Positions 10,297 through 19,972 of a stretch of DNA of 64,000 nucleotides are shown here, piece after piece. Both the position numbers and the translations under genes were made by a program. Numbering within the stretch: the stretch's first letter is position 1; the number at the start of each line of letters is the position of its first letter. The notes beneath the pieces are model-generated. The model had not been told where the DNA came from, did no database searches, and saw only the letters and a list, made by a program, of their open reading frames with translations. Origin of the DNA: an uncultured Apibacter sp. (GTDB lineage Bacteria; Bacteroidota; Bacteroidia; Flavobacteriales; Weeksellaceae); the NCBI GenBank assembly GCA_945280365.1, contig CALYQD010000010.1:32524-96523 (forward strand), in the 5' to 3' direction.

Positions 10297-11178
10297 TCAT
10301 ATTTCAAAATCATTATTATTCTTATTTACCTTGATTAATTTTTCAAGTAAAGCCTCAGAAATATTATTAAATTTTCTAGCAAATATTTTTTCCGATAATA
10401 TTATTTTATCATAATCAGATATGTCTAAAAATGCCGGTGAACTTCCATTTCTTAATTCCCAGTCAACATATCTTAAATTTTTATTACTAATAGATTTTAA
10501 ATATTTAGAATTTACCAATATTGTTTGAAAAAAAATTTCATCAGATGCTAATGTATAATTCATTCTTTTTAAAAAAGAATCATTTTCACTTACGTTGATT
10601 ACATATTGTAATACTTCTCTGGTAAGACTCCACCAATTACTTCCTCCATATAATTTAGGTAAATTAGATGAGTAAGATCTTTTTATACCGCATAATTTTT
10701 GAAGATAAACTAAAAATTTTAATAACCGACCAATTCCATATTTTCTTGCATTAAAATTATCATAAAAATGATAATAATAAATACGATCCAAGCCACCATT
10801 ACCATCCCATATTTTTCTTGGTAACTTCTCATAGACTAAATAATTCTTGCCTTCCTCAGCTAATTTAAAAAAATGGGTAACAGGCTTAGTTGGAAAATCT
10901 TGATCACTAATTAAATGAAAATAAATATTATTTTTATCCTCAAGGGCTTTTTTAACTAAAAATAATGAAACTTTAATTATAGACACACCACCCCAATATA
11001 CTTTATATTCTTTATAGATATTAATAGCTTTATTTTTAATCGTGTAAAGTGGAGTTAAATCTGCGTTACTTTTTTTATCAATATGAATGTAAAATTGAAA
11101 ATTATCATCAAAATAATCTATAATTCTCATTATATTATCTATAGATTTATAACCAATAATTAATATAGCTTGCTTCAT
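10297..11178 (-). CDS. Core-2/I-branching-type glycosyltransferase (GT14)
   Basis: A 293-aa protein of the beta-1,6-N-acetylglucosaminyltransferase family. Recognisable parts are AILIIGYK at the start, FYIHIDKKSNAD, YWGGVSIIK, FHLISDQDFPTK and the late YGGSNWWSLTREV and LASDEIFFQTIL motifs that shape the GT14 active site. Bacterial members act in capsule and exopolysaccharide synthesis and are thought to add GlcNAc or xylose branches. A 572-base AT-rich gap separates it from wzx. Confidence 0.85.
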   Translation of the reverse strand: MKQAILIIGYKSIDNIMRIIDYFDDNFQFYIHIDKKSNADLTPLYTIKNKAINIYKEYKVYWGGVSIIKVSLFLVKKALEDKNNIYFHLISDQDFPTKPVTHFFKLAEEGKNYLVYEKLPRKIWDGNGGLDRIYYYHFYDNFNARKYGIGRLLKFLVYLQKLCGIKRSYSSNLPKLYGGSNWWSLTREVLQYVINVSENDSFLKRMNYTLASDEIFFQTILVNSKYLKSISNKNLRYVDWELRNGSSPAFLDISDYDKIILSEKIFARKFNNISEALLEKLIKVNKNNNDFEI

Positions 11179-11750
11179 AAAACAATATTTATTTAAATTT
11201 TAAAAGGCGTAGTTAAATACAAAATAATCAATTATTTACCTTATTATATTATTATCTGAATAATTTATCTAGCCAAAATAATCTTTCAGTAATGAAAATA
11301 TTTATAATATTTTAAGTGTATTATTACAAAATATTAATCTAAAATGTTAATTTTTATTTTTTTGGTTTATCCTATACCTTAATGAAACATTTTTGTATTA
11401 AGTTATAAAACTTGGTTGATTTGATTTATTCATTCGAATTAGCGGTAATTTTTTTAATATATTTTTACTTGTGCCTTACAAATTTTCTATGTATTATCAA
11501 ATGTTTTTTTAGATATTCTATTTACTTAACTAAAAATTAAATTTTTTAAATATCAAATCAACTTATAAGCTTATATTTAATTAAGTGAAAAACATTAAAA
11601 ATACTTATTCATAAATTAATGATAATGATAATTAAAAACTGATCAAATTTTGTTATTATAAACATTAAATTTCATATATTCAATCATAATTTTATATTAA
11701 TAAACACATTAAGTATTAGCTAAATACAATAATTTTTAATTTATATTATT
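11179..11750. other. 572-base AT-rich gap between wzx and the GT14 gene
   Basis: Almost pure A+T with no usable ORF. A short motif near 11203 (aaggcgtagttaaat) has a near copy around 4459 in another gap of the same cluster, possibly a shared fragment. I see nothing else. Confidence 0.35.
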
Positions 11751-13268
11751 TTATATTTTAAATTTATCAATAACTAATATTATTATTTTTCTCCTTGAAG
11801 CTTTATTAAATAATATATAATAACTAAATAATGGTATTAACAATAATGTAAAAAAACATATTAAAATTAATCTTATCCAACCTTCAGAAAAATTTATATG
11901 AGCATAAATTAAAATTAAAGAAACTAATAAAATCATAATTGAGCATAAAACTATATTTTTTAAGGATGTAAAGCTATATGAAATATTAGGTATTGTATAA
12001 TTTAAAATTATTGTAATTGTAAAATACCAAAATATTATTAATATTAAATTAAAAATATAAGGTATAGTTGGAGAATATCCCATTTTAAAAAAAATGTAAG
12101 AAATTGGAATAACTAATAAATAAATAGTTCCTGAAATAAAACTTAAACTTTTAATTTTTCCAGTAGCATGTATGGCAAAAATCATGGGAGCACCTAATGC
12201 ATAAATCAAACTTGTAATAAGATTTAATTGACAAAAGATTAATGCATAATTGGGAACTTCTCTTAACCATAAATGTAATATGAAATTACCTTCTAAGATG
12301 ATAGGTAATACTAAAATAGATATTAGAATAAAAGCAAATTTTGATGAATTGTTCATTAAATTTTTCATTTCATTTATATCTCCTGCCGCATAATATTTTA
12401 CAATCTGAGGGCGTACCGCTGATAAAAAACTGTTAGAAAAACTACTAACTGCACCCTGAACTTGGTTTGCTATTCCATAAGCTGCATTGATTAATACACC
12501 AAAAAACAAGTTCAGAAGCATATTTACTCCTTGTGTTCTAGCTATCACACTCATATTTCCATATAAATCCCAAATTGAAAAATTTAATATGGGATATATA
12601 ATATCTTTATCCCATTCAGGTTTAAATTTATAAAAGTTTATTAATTTTAAACATGAAATTATATAAATAATAGTTATTACAATAGAAACACATAATATTA
12701 AAAACGCATATGAAATTAGTTTATCGTAATTGATAACGCTTAATAATAAAATAATACATAATTTCAATAGACTATTTAATATTTCTATACTTGCATAAAT
12801 ATTCATTTTTTCATATGCAATAATCATTGCATTATAGGGTACTTGCACAATACCAATCATTGCGCTGAAAATTGAAAATTGATATACCCATTGCGCTGCA
12901 CTTAATTTATTTGAACTAATTACTAATTTATTGTTCATCCACCATAAGCCAATAGTTTCTCCTAAAATAAAAATAAGGCATGCAATTATAATATGTACGG
13001 TTACAGAAGCTGAGAATGTTTTTAGTAAGATATTTTTATCGCCTTTTCCAAGTTCATAAGTTAAAAATCTTGATGTAGCACCACTCATTGAAGTATTTAG
13101 AAAGCTAAACATAATTATAACACCGGCTACAATATTATATATTCCATAATCTTCTACTCCTAAAATATCTAATATTAAACGAGATGTATATAAGTTCACT
13201 ATAATAGTGAATAACATTCGGATATAAAGAAAAAGCGTATTTTTTATTATACGTTTATTATTATGCAT
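11751..13268 (-). CDS. wzx: Wzx-type polysaccharide flippase (MOP superfamily)
   Basis: A 505-aa integral membrane protein with about 12-14 spans. The N-terminal NTLFLYIRMLFTIIVNLYTSRLIL and the following GVEDYGIYNIVAG are typical of Bacteroidota PST-family flippases, as is TSMSGATSRFLTYELG. By family knowledge it flips the undecaprenyl-linked repeat unit to the periplasmic face for the Wzy polymerase. It lies 73 bases after the stop of wzc. A MATE drug exporter is the alternative fold-mate, but position and motifs favour the flippase. Confidence 0.88.
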   Translation of the reverse strand: MHNNKRIIKNTLFLYIRMLFTIIVNLYTSRLILDILGVEDYGIYNIVAGVIIMFSFLNTSMSGATSRFLTYELGKGDKNILLKTFSASVTVHIIIACLIFILGETIGLWWMNNKLVISSNKLSAAQWVYQFSIFSAMIGIVQVPYNAMIIAYEKMNIYASIEILNSLLKLCIILLLSVINYDKLISYAFLILCVSIVITIIYIISCLKLINFYKFKPEWDKDIIYPILNFSIWDLYGNMSVIARTQGVNMLLNLFFGVLINAAYGIANQVQGAVSSFSNSFLSAVRPQIVKYYAAGDINEMKNLMNNSSKFAFILISILVLPIILEGNFILHLWLREVPNYALIFCQLNLITSLIYALGAPMIFAIHATGKIKSLSFISGTIYLLVIPISYIFFKMGYSPTIPYIFNLILIIFWYFTITIILNYTIPNISYSFTSLKNIVLCSIMILLVSLILIYAHINFSEGWIRLILICFFTLLLIPLFSYYILFNKASRRKIIILVIDKFKI

Positions 13269-13341
13269 TAATTATAAATTAGTAGTCAGTTTCTAATAGC
13301 TCTTATAATTATAAAAAAAAATTATAATATTTTAAGCTATA

Positions 13342-15750
13342 TTATATATATTTTTTAACAATTTTTCTAAACCATATATTTTTTTCTACAGAATAACCAT
13401 ATTTATGTCCATATTCATCTCCACCTTTTGAATCTACATTGTTAATTAATATAGCTGTTTTATGATCTTTAAATTTACCATCTTTTATAAGTTGAGCTAA
13501 GGTTTCTAACAATTTCTTTTTCAAATAATTCGCACGTATTAAAAATACAACTAAATCAGAATAATTATTTATTAATAGAGTGTCTGTTACTACCCCTACC
13601 GGAGGTGTATCTACAATAACATAGTCATAATTATTTTTACGTCCGTATTCAATTATATGAGCAAATCTCCCGTTCATTAATAATTCAGCAGGATTAGGAG
13701 GAATTTTTCCCGAAGGAAGTATATCAACATTTAAAGGTGTAGAAAATTGTTTAATAAATGGGTAAGTAGCCTGTATTATCTTAGATGATAAAAAATCAAA
13801 GTCTTCATCTTCACCATTCATTGATAAATACTCAGAAATACCTTCATATTTACCTAAAATACCTAGATTATCTCTAACTTTAGGCTTACGAATATCGGCC
13901 TCAATTAACAATATTTTTTTATTAGCTAAAGCTAATGTAAATGCTAAATTTATTGATACAAATGTTTTTCCTTCTCCACTTATTGTGGATGTAATGTAAA
14001 CACATTTTGTAAGGGATTCATTATTAGCAAGTAAAAAATTAACGTTAGTACGCAATATTCTAAATGCCTCGGCAGAAGAGGAATTAATACTTTGAATATC
14101 AACTATACCCGTATTAGTATCTGCTTTAGGTAAATATCCTATAAAAGGTAAATTATCAACAAATTTTTCTATATCTTTTTTTGATTTAATTTTATCATCA
14201 AAAAAGAAAAATAAGTATATAATTCCCATAGGAATAATCAATCCTATCATAGCCGATATAAAAATAATAATTACGGACTTCGGATAAACTGGTGTTTTAG
14301 AATAAAAAGCTTTATCTACAATTTTTACTACATTTGGAGTTGAGGCCGTTGCAATTTCTGTTTCTTCTCTTTTCTTTAGTAACAATAAATATAATGCTTC
14401 TATAGTTTGTTGTTTTCTAAAAATATCTTTAAAGCCTCTTTCTTTAGCTGGTAATTCTGAAATCTTATTTGTAACTTGCCCTATTTGCTTTTGCAAATTT
14501 CCAATTGCAATGCTTGTAGAATTTTTATAATTTCTTAAACTTTGTTTCAAATTATTATTATAATCACGAATCTGTATATCTAAATTTTTTACCATAGGGT
14601 TTTCATCGGTAGAACTTTTTAGCAATTTATCTCTTTCAAGTACTAATTTATTAAATTCATGTGTGGTTGAAATCAATGAAGCATCTGTAAGTCCAATGTT
14701 TGAAGGTAGTAAAGAATTATTATTGGAAGAGATAAAGTTTTCCATGTACTCAATTAAATTTAATTGTATGGAGTATTGCTTTAATTGTTCCTCTAATCTC
14801 GAAGATTCATTAACTTCTTTTCGGCCTTCTGTCTCTACATCAACTATTTTTTTACCTGATTTATATTTTTCCATATTATCATCTGTAGAGCTCAAATCTT
14901 TTGAGATTAATGATAATCTGTCATTTATAAATGATATTGTATTTTGACCTATTTTAACTTTATCGTCAATAATATCCTCTTGCAATTGTGTAACTAAAAG
15001 ATCAATTACTTTATTAGCATTTTCAGGTAAAATACTTTTCAAACCTAAATTTATTATATTTCCATTCTTGGAAGCAATTTCTACTTCAAAAGAATTAATA
15101 TAGCCTAAAGTAGCTTCGATAAGTGGTTTGATTGTTATAAAAATTTTATCTCCAGGTTCTGATAATGGATTGCGTAGGAAAATTATTTCTCCAAATGCAA
15201 ATTTAACCGGTTCACCAAAATTGCCTTTGATCGTTTTTGTAGTTGTAATATCTTTACAAATAAATTGATTATTTTTATTAACAGTAACCTCAAGATATAT
15301 CGATTTGTTTATTAAAAACTTGGATTTTTCATCAACAAATTTTATATAAACACTTGCATCCTCTTTATATATATTTTTAGATATAAAACCTTTTTTTTCA
15401 TTGTATTGTACATTAAGATCTAACTTATCAATAACTTTAGAAACCAATCTACGCGATTTTAACATCTCTATCCAATCATCTAATTTACTAGTTGATAAAT
15501 CGGAAAAATCAGACATATTGTTAGTTAATCCTGATATGATCAAATTTTCATGATTGCCGGTATTTATAAGTATTTTAGACTCTGACAGATATTTTTTTGG
15601 AGTAAATTGTAGATATAAATATCCTAATCCGGTTGCTAAAATCATTGAAAGGATTATCCATCTCCAATATCTTAAGAAATATAAAGCTATTTCTTTTACG
15701 TCTAATTCTTCTTCATTTTCCGAATATGAGCTTTTAGCATTTTTTTCCAT
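13342..15750 (-). CDS. wzc: Wzc-type polysaccharide co-polymerase with tyrosine autokinase domain
   Basis: An 802-aa inner-membrane protein: Wzz-like domain with a membrane span near residue 35, long periplasmic coiled coil (about 260-450), PxxP-type second span region (YSKTPVYPKSVIIIF) and cytoplasmic BY-kinase. The kinase shows Walker A STISGEGKTFVSINLA, Walker A' LLIEADIRKPK and Walker B YVIVDTPPVG. A short C-terminal Tyr cluster (DEYGHKYGYS) provides the autophosphorylation sites. It controls chain length and export with Wza. wza lies 12 bases upstream, so the two are co-transcribed. Confidence 0.94.
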   Translation of the reverse strand: MEKNAKSSYSENEEELDVKEIALYFLRYWRWIILSMILATGLGYLYLQFTPKKYLSESKILINTGNHENLIISGLTNNMSDFSDLSTSKLDDWIEMLKSRRLVSKVIDKLDLNVQYNEKKGFISKNIYKEDASVYIKFVDEKSKFLINKSIYLEVTVNKNNQFICKDITTTKTIKGNFGEPVKFAFGEIIFLRNPLSEPGDKIFITIKPLIEATLGYINSFEVEIASKNGNIINLGLKSILPENANKVIDLLVTQLQEDIIDDKVKIGQNTISFINDRLSLISKDLSSTDDNMEKYKSGKKIVDVETEGRKEVNESSRLEEQLKQYSIQLNLIEYMENFISSNNNSLLPSNIGLTDASLISTTHEFNKLVLERDKLLKSSTDENPMVKNLDIQIRDYNNNLKQSLRNYKNSTSIAIGNLQKQIGQVTNKISELPAKERGFKDIFRKQQTIEALYLLLLKKREETEIATASTPNVVKIVDKAFYSKTPVYPKSVIIIFISAMIGLIIPMGIIYLFFFFDDKIKSKKDIEKFVDNLPFIGYLPKADTNTGIVDIQSINSSSAEAFRILRTNVNFLLANNESLTKCVYITSTISGEGKTFVSINLAFTLALANKKILLIEADIRKPKVRDNLGILGKYEGISEYLSMNGEDEDFDFLSSKIIQATYPFIKQFSTPLNVDILPSGKIPPNPAELLMNGRFAHIIEYGRKNNYDYVIVDTPPVGVVTDTLLINNYSDLVVFLIRANYLKKKLLETLAQLIKDGKFKDHKTAILINNVDSKGGDEYGHKYGYSVEKNIWFRKIVKKYI

Positions 15751-15762
15751 AATATAAACTTA

Positions 15763-16548
15763 TTAACGTGTAAGAACAGATATAACCGAAATGATTATCC
15801 CCGCTAAAGATATAAAAACAGAGGTAGTTGCGCTATACGCTGAAGAGTTAGTTTTTGCTCCATTAGGATGAACATAAATCACGTCATTTTGAGATAAATA
15901 ATAAACCGGAGATTTAAAAAGTTCATTAGATGTCAAATCAACATGTGTAAATATCTTTTTTCCATCTTTATCACGAATTACAATAATATCTTTTCTTTTA
16001 CCGTATATGGTTAGATCGCCAGCTAATCCTAGTGCTTCCAATAAAGTAATTTTCTCATTGGAAAGTGTATATGTCCCCGGTTTTGATACTTCACCTAAAA
16101 CTGTAATTCTAAAATTTGAAATATGTATATTTACTGAAGGATCTTTTATATAGACTTTCAATTTGTTCCTCATAAAATCCATAGCTTGAGATCGAGTTAA
16201 TCCCCCTAATTTTATTTTTCCAAGAACTGGAAAATCAATTTCCCCATTTTCATCGATTAAATATGTTTTTAATCGCGGATTCGTTGATGTTATGCTTTCT
16301 GAACCGGAAGCATTTGTATTATATGGACTTTGTTGATTAAATGGTAATGTTGATTCTAAATCTAATGCTGAAACTGTTATAATTAGCATATCATCCGGTT
16401 TCAATGTTGGAGTATATTTATAAACCTCATTTAAAATCGTCTCATCTCCTTGGAAATAATAAAGATTTTTTTTTGAAGCACAAGATAATAAGCTAAAAAT
16501 TAAAAACAAAATTAGTAAAGAAACCAAATAAGAACTAGTTTTTTTCAT
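15763..16548 (-). CDS. wza: Wza-type outer membrane polysaccharide export lipoprotein
   Basis: A 261-aa secreted lipoprotein: signal peptide with lipobox LLSC (Cys near residue 23), then a polysaccharide export domain (LKPDDMLIITVSALD) and a SLBB domain (FRITVLGEVSKPGTYTL). A C-terminal hydrophobic helix could cross the outer membrane. It is shorter than E. coli Wza, as usual in Bacteroidota. It is the first gene of the capsule locus, with a 377-base AT-rich leader region upstream. Confidence 0.92.
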   Translation of the reverse strand: MKKTSSYLVSLLILFLIFSLLSCASKKNLYYFQGDETILNEVYKYTPTLKPDDMLIITVSALDLESTLPFNQQSPYNTNASGSESITSTNPRLKTYLIDENGEIDFPVLGKIKLGGLTRSQAMDFMRNKLKVYIKDPSVNIHISNFRITVLGEVSKPGTYTLSNEKITLLEALGLAGDLTIYGKRKDIIVIRDKDGKKIFTHVDLTSNELFKSPVYYLSQNDVIYVHPNGAKTNSSAYSATTSVFISLAGIIISVISVLTR

Positions 16549-16925
16549 CTTTTATTAGTTTATAACTTTCAATATATTTGAAAAATAAATAGATATATTT
16601 AGAATGATTAAGGACATTTTTTTACTCAATATATTTTCATATTTGCAAACAACCTGTATTTTATCAATAATTATTCATTAATAAATATAATATAAATCTC
16701 TTAAAAAGCATATATCTTATTTTAGGAAGCCAAAAATAGTTTATTTTATTAATAATTTCAAAATATATTTTAATTTTTAAGCTAAATTTTATATAATTTA
16801 TACAAAAAAAGCATATATATTAATATTAATTCATATAATAAAAAGATTAATAAAATTTAAAAAACATATGTTATTTTATATTTATAAAACTATAAATATA
16901 AAATAAATATATTAAATTTTATTAT
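16549..16925. other. Upstream region of the capsule locus
   Basis: 377 bases between ppx and wza, extremely A+T rich. It must hold the main promoter for the minus-strand capsule genes, but no clear -33/-7 pair stands out and no ORF is seen. Confidence 0.4.
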
Positions 16926-17810
16926 TTATTTTTTTGTTTTATACATTAAATTTATCATTCCATCGGCAGCTCCAATTTTAGGTACATGGATACGAGTTGA
17001 ATGAGCGAATTTCATTATTGAACTATATATTAACAGGGCAGGTACAATTACATCAGCTCTATCTGGTTTCATATTAAATTTTTCAATTCTTTCTTCATAA
17101 GTTAATTTCTTATATAATTCATATTTTTGATGTATATAGGAGGCAGAAAGAAATTTACCTTCTTTTTTTCCGGAGTTTTTAAATATAAAATTAATATTTC
17201 CTCCCGAACCTATTAGATCTACAGATTTTCCATCAGTTATTTTCATTACCCAAGGTTTAATAACATTTATAAGATAATTTTCATCAACCTTTTTATCCAA
17301 CAACCTCACCGTACCAATTGGAAAAGACTGACTATCTAGCACTTTACCTTTATTTAACAATGATATTTCCGTACTCCCTCCCCCTACATCTACAAATAAA
17401 TAATAATTATCCGAATTGAGAAAATTTTTAAGTTCCGAGCTAAATATAATTCTAGCTTCCTCTTCTCCAGATATAATATCTATTTTAATTCCACTTTTGT
17501 CTTTTATAAAATCTATAACTTCCTTCGAATTAGAAGCTTCTCTCATAGCTGAAGTTGCAAAAGCTCTATATTTATCAACATTATATACATTCATTAAAAG
17601 TTTATAAGCCGTCATAGCCTCATTTAATCTATTCATTGTTTTCTTAGATATTTTTTTATCAGTAAAAACATCTTGACCTAATCTAATAGGTACACGTACT
17701 AAACTTGTTTTATTAAATGTTATGGTTCCTTTGTTATCATAAATGGTATTTATGAGTAGTCTAACTGCATTGGAACCTATATCTATGGCGGCATATGTTG
17801 ATATATTCAT
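16926..17810 (-). CDS. ppx: Exopolyphosphatase / Ppx-GppA family phosphatase
   Basis: A 294-aa actin-fold phosphatase. The phosphate-1 loop AAIDIGSNAVRLLI is at the N-terminus, ATSAMREASN near residue 106 and the phosphate-2 loop FVDVGGGSTEISLL near residue 140, then SGGNINFI. It is shorter than E. coli Ppx (no C-terminal HD-like domain), the common Bacteroidota form. It hydrolyses terminal phosphates from polyphosphate or (p)ppGpp. The start overlaps the ppk1 stop by one base (TAATG-type junction), so it is translated with the polyphosphate kinase. Confidence 0.92.
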   Translation of the reverse strand: MNISTYAAIDIGSNAVRLLINTIYDNKGTITFNKTSLVRVPIRLGQDVFTDKKISKKTMNRLNEAMTAYKLLMNVYNVDKYRAFATSAMREASNSKEVIDFIKDKSGIKIDIISGEEEARIIFSSELKNFLNSDNYYLFVDVGGGSTEISLLNKGKVLDSQSFPIGTVRLLDKKVDENYLINVIKPWVMKITDGKSVDLIGSGGNINFIFKNSGKKEGKFLSASYIHQKYELYKKLTYEERIEKFNMKPDRADVIVPALLIYSSIMKFAHSTRIHVPKIGAADGMINLMYKTKK

Positions 17811-19867
17811 TATTTATTTAACTCTTTAATATATTGATAAATGGTTTCTTGAGAACGGTTTCTTCTTTTTCTATTTTTTTGATAAGGTTCTTCAAAACCT
17901 TCTTTAATCAAACGTCCTTTAACATTATCATTAAAACCAAGTTCGAAAATCTTCATGATTTCTTGTTTATTTTTTAAACTGCTTACCGGACAAGCAACTT
18001 CAACTCTATGATCTAAATTTCTTGCCATAATATCTGCTGAAGAAATATATATCAAATCATCACCTCCATTTTTAAACCAATATACCCTTGGATGCTCTAA
18101 AAATTTATCTACAACACTAATTATTCTTATATTATCACTTAGTCCTGGAACTTGAGGGATTATTGAGCAAATTCCTCTAACTACCATTCGAACTTCCACT
18201 CCCTCTTTACTTGCTTCATATAAATGATCTATTATTTCCTTATCGCATATGCTATTTACCTTGATATTAATTTGTGCAGGCAAACCACTTTTTTTATTTT
18301 TTATTTCCCGTTCGATACCTAAAATTAATTTACGACGAATTCCCCATGGACTTACAGCAATATCCTTATAATGCTTAACTAAATAATTCGCATTAAAAAA
18401 ATCAAATACTTGATCTACTTGCTTTACAATAACTTCATTAGCTGTAAAAAGTGTAAAATCTGTATACAATCTTGCTGTTCCTTCATGAAAATTTCCTGTT
18501 GATATAAATGCATATTTAGTTGCAGCGCCCCTTTGAGGCTCTCTTTCAACAATTCCTATTTTAGAATGAACCTTTAAGCCTGGAACTCCAAAAATAACTT
18601 TTACTCCCTCATCCTGAAGTTGTTTTGACCATTTTATATTATGTGCTTCATCAAATCTCGCTCTAAGTTCTAAGACTGCAGTTACTTCTTTTCCATTCCT
18701 TGCAGCATTAAGAATTGCGCTTAGAACTTGAGAATCACTAGCTACTCTGTAAATGGTTATCTTTATTTTTTTTACTTTAGGATCTATAGCTGCCCCTCTT
18801 AAAAATTTTAAAAAAACAGAATAATCATAATATGGTGCATATAATAAAGTGTCTTCTTTGGCAAATGCTTTAAAATAATTTTTTTCTCCTTTTAAAATCT
18901 TAGGAATTACCGGTTCAATTTTTTTATATTCAAGATCTTTTCTACCTAAAGTTGGAAATTTCATAAAATCTTTTTTATTATGATATTTACCTCCAGGCGC
19001 CAAACTATCAAATTCATCAAGATCGAACATTTTCTTTAGGAAACGAAGAGTTTTGGAATCAATAGTTTTATCATATACTAAGCGAACAGGTAACCCTTTT
19101 AGTCTCTCTTTTAAAGCTACAGCTATACTATCTACATAACTAACTTGCACATCATTATCAATGGATAGGTCAGCATCTTTTGTTAATTTTATAGATTTTC
19201 CTTCAATAGTTTCAAACTTAAAAAACTGGAAAATATCTTTTAAGTGATAGCGAATTATATCTTCCAAGAATATAACATAATGTTTATCATTAATATCCGG
19301 TAAAACTAAAAATCGAGAAAATCTATCTGAAGGAACTTCAATGAGGGCATATTGTTGATTACCATTCTTTTTAGTCATGGTAACTATTAAGTAAAAAACA
19401 TTGTCTCTAAGATTAATGGTTTTATCACCTTCTTTCCAATATAAGATAGTTAAATTATGACTTAGTTTATTTTCAAAAAAATCTTGAACATAAGATTTCA
19501 ACGACTCAGGCAAAGTCTTATCATCTACTAATAAAGTTTTTTCTTTTGCCAGCTCTCTAATTATTTGCTCATATAATTTATCATATTTTTCTTGTTGATG
19601 AGCAACCGTCATATTAATTTCTTCCAACAGGTTAACATCTTCCTGATTTTCAACTATATTATTATATTTCCTATTGAATTGAACCATTCTCGCTATATAA
19701 GCATATCTCACTTTATAAAATTCATCCAAATTATTCGAATATATTCCTAAGAAACGTAATCTTTCCAATAAAGGATTTTTCTTGTCCATTGCCTCTTGAA
19801 GCACTCGAGAATTAAATTTAAGCCAACTTATTTCTCTATTAATGTAACGATAATTGGATTTATCCAT
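17810..19867 (-). CDS. ppk1: Polyphosphate kinase 1
   Basis: A 685-aa Ppk1, full family length. The N domain begins YINREISWLKFNSRVLQEA. The catalytic C domains contain the phospholipase-D-like histidine motifs, with the autophosphorylated His in KVHSKIGIVERE near residue 430 and a second His region at DHRVEVACPV. It makes polyphosphate from ATP. A homologous phosphatase follows in the same operon, so synthesis and turnover are coupled. Confidence 0.95.
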   Translation of the reverse strand: MDKSNYRYINREISWLKFNSRVLQEAMDKKNPLLERLRFLGIYSNNLDEFYKVRYAYIARMVQFNRKYNNIVENQEDVNLLEEINMTVAHQQEKYDKLYEQIIRELAKEKTLLVDDKTLPESLKSYVQDFFENKLSHNLTILYWKEGDKTINLRDNVFYLIVTMTKKNGNQQYALIEVPSDRFSRFLVLPDINDKHYVIFLEDIIRYHLKDIFQFFKFETIEGKSIKLTKDADLSIDNDVQVSYVDSIAVALKERLKGLPVRLVYDKTIDSKTLRFLKKMFDLDEFDSLAPGGKYHNKKDFMKFPTLGRKDLEYKKIEPVIPKILKGEKNYFKAFAKEDTLLYAPYYDYSVFLKFLRGAAIDPKVKKIKITIYRVASDSQVLSAILNAARNGKEVTAVLELRARFDEAHNIKWSKQLQDEGVKVIFGVPGLKVHSKIGIVEREPQRGAATKYAFISTGNFHEGTARLYTDFTLFTANEVIVKQVDQVFDFFNANYLVKHYKDIAVSPWGIRRKLILGIEREIKNKKSGLPAQINIKVNSICDKEIIDHLYEASKEGVEVRMVVRGICSIIPQVPGLSDNIRIISVVDKFLEHPRVYWFKNGGDDLIYISSADIMARNLDHRVEVACPVSSLKNKQEIMKIFELGFNDNVKGRLIKEGFEEPYQKNRKRRNRSQETIYQYIKELNK

Positions 19868-19929
19868 GACTTAAAAATTTGATATTTTATATAATTGAAA
19901 ATTTACTTTATTATCAAATGAATTAAAAA

Positions 19930-19960
19930 AAAACAATCCATAAAATTTATGGATTGTTTT
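19930..19960 (-). terminator. Strong terminator after the Prc protease gene
   Basis: A perfect 15-bp inverted repeat (19930-19944 with 19946-19960). On the minus strand it is followed by a run of nine T, a textbook intrinsic terminator between prc and ppk1. Confidence 0.85.
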
Positions 19961-19972
19961 GACATTATTCTA

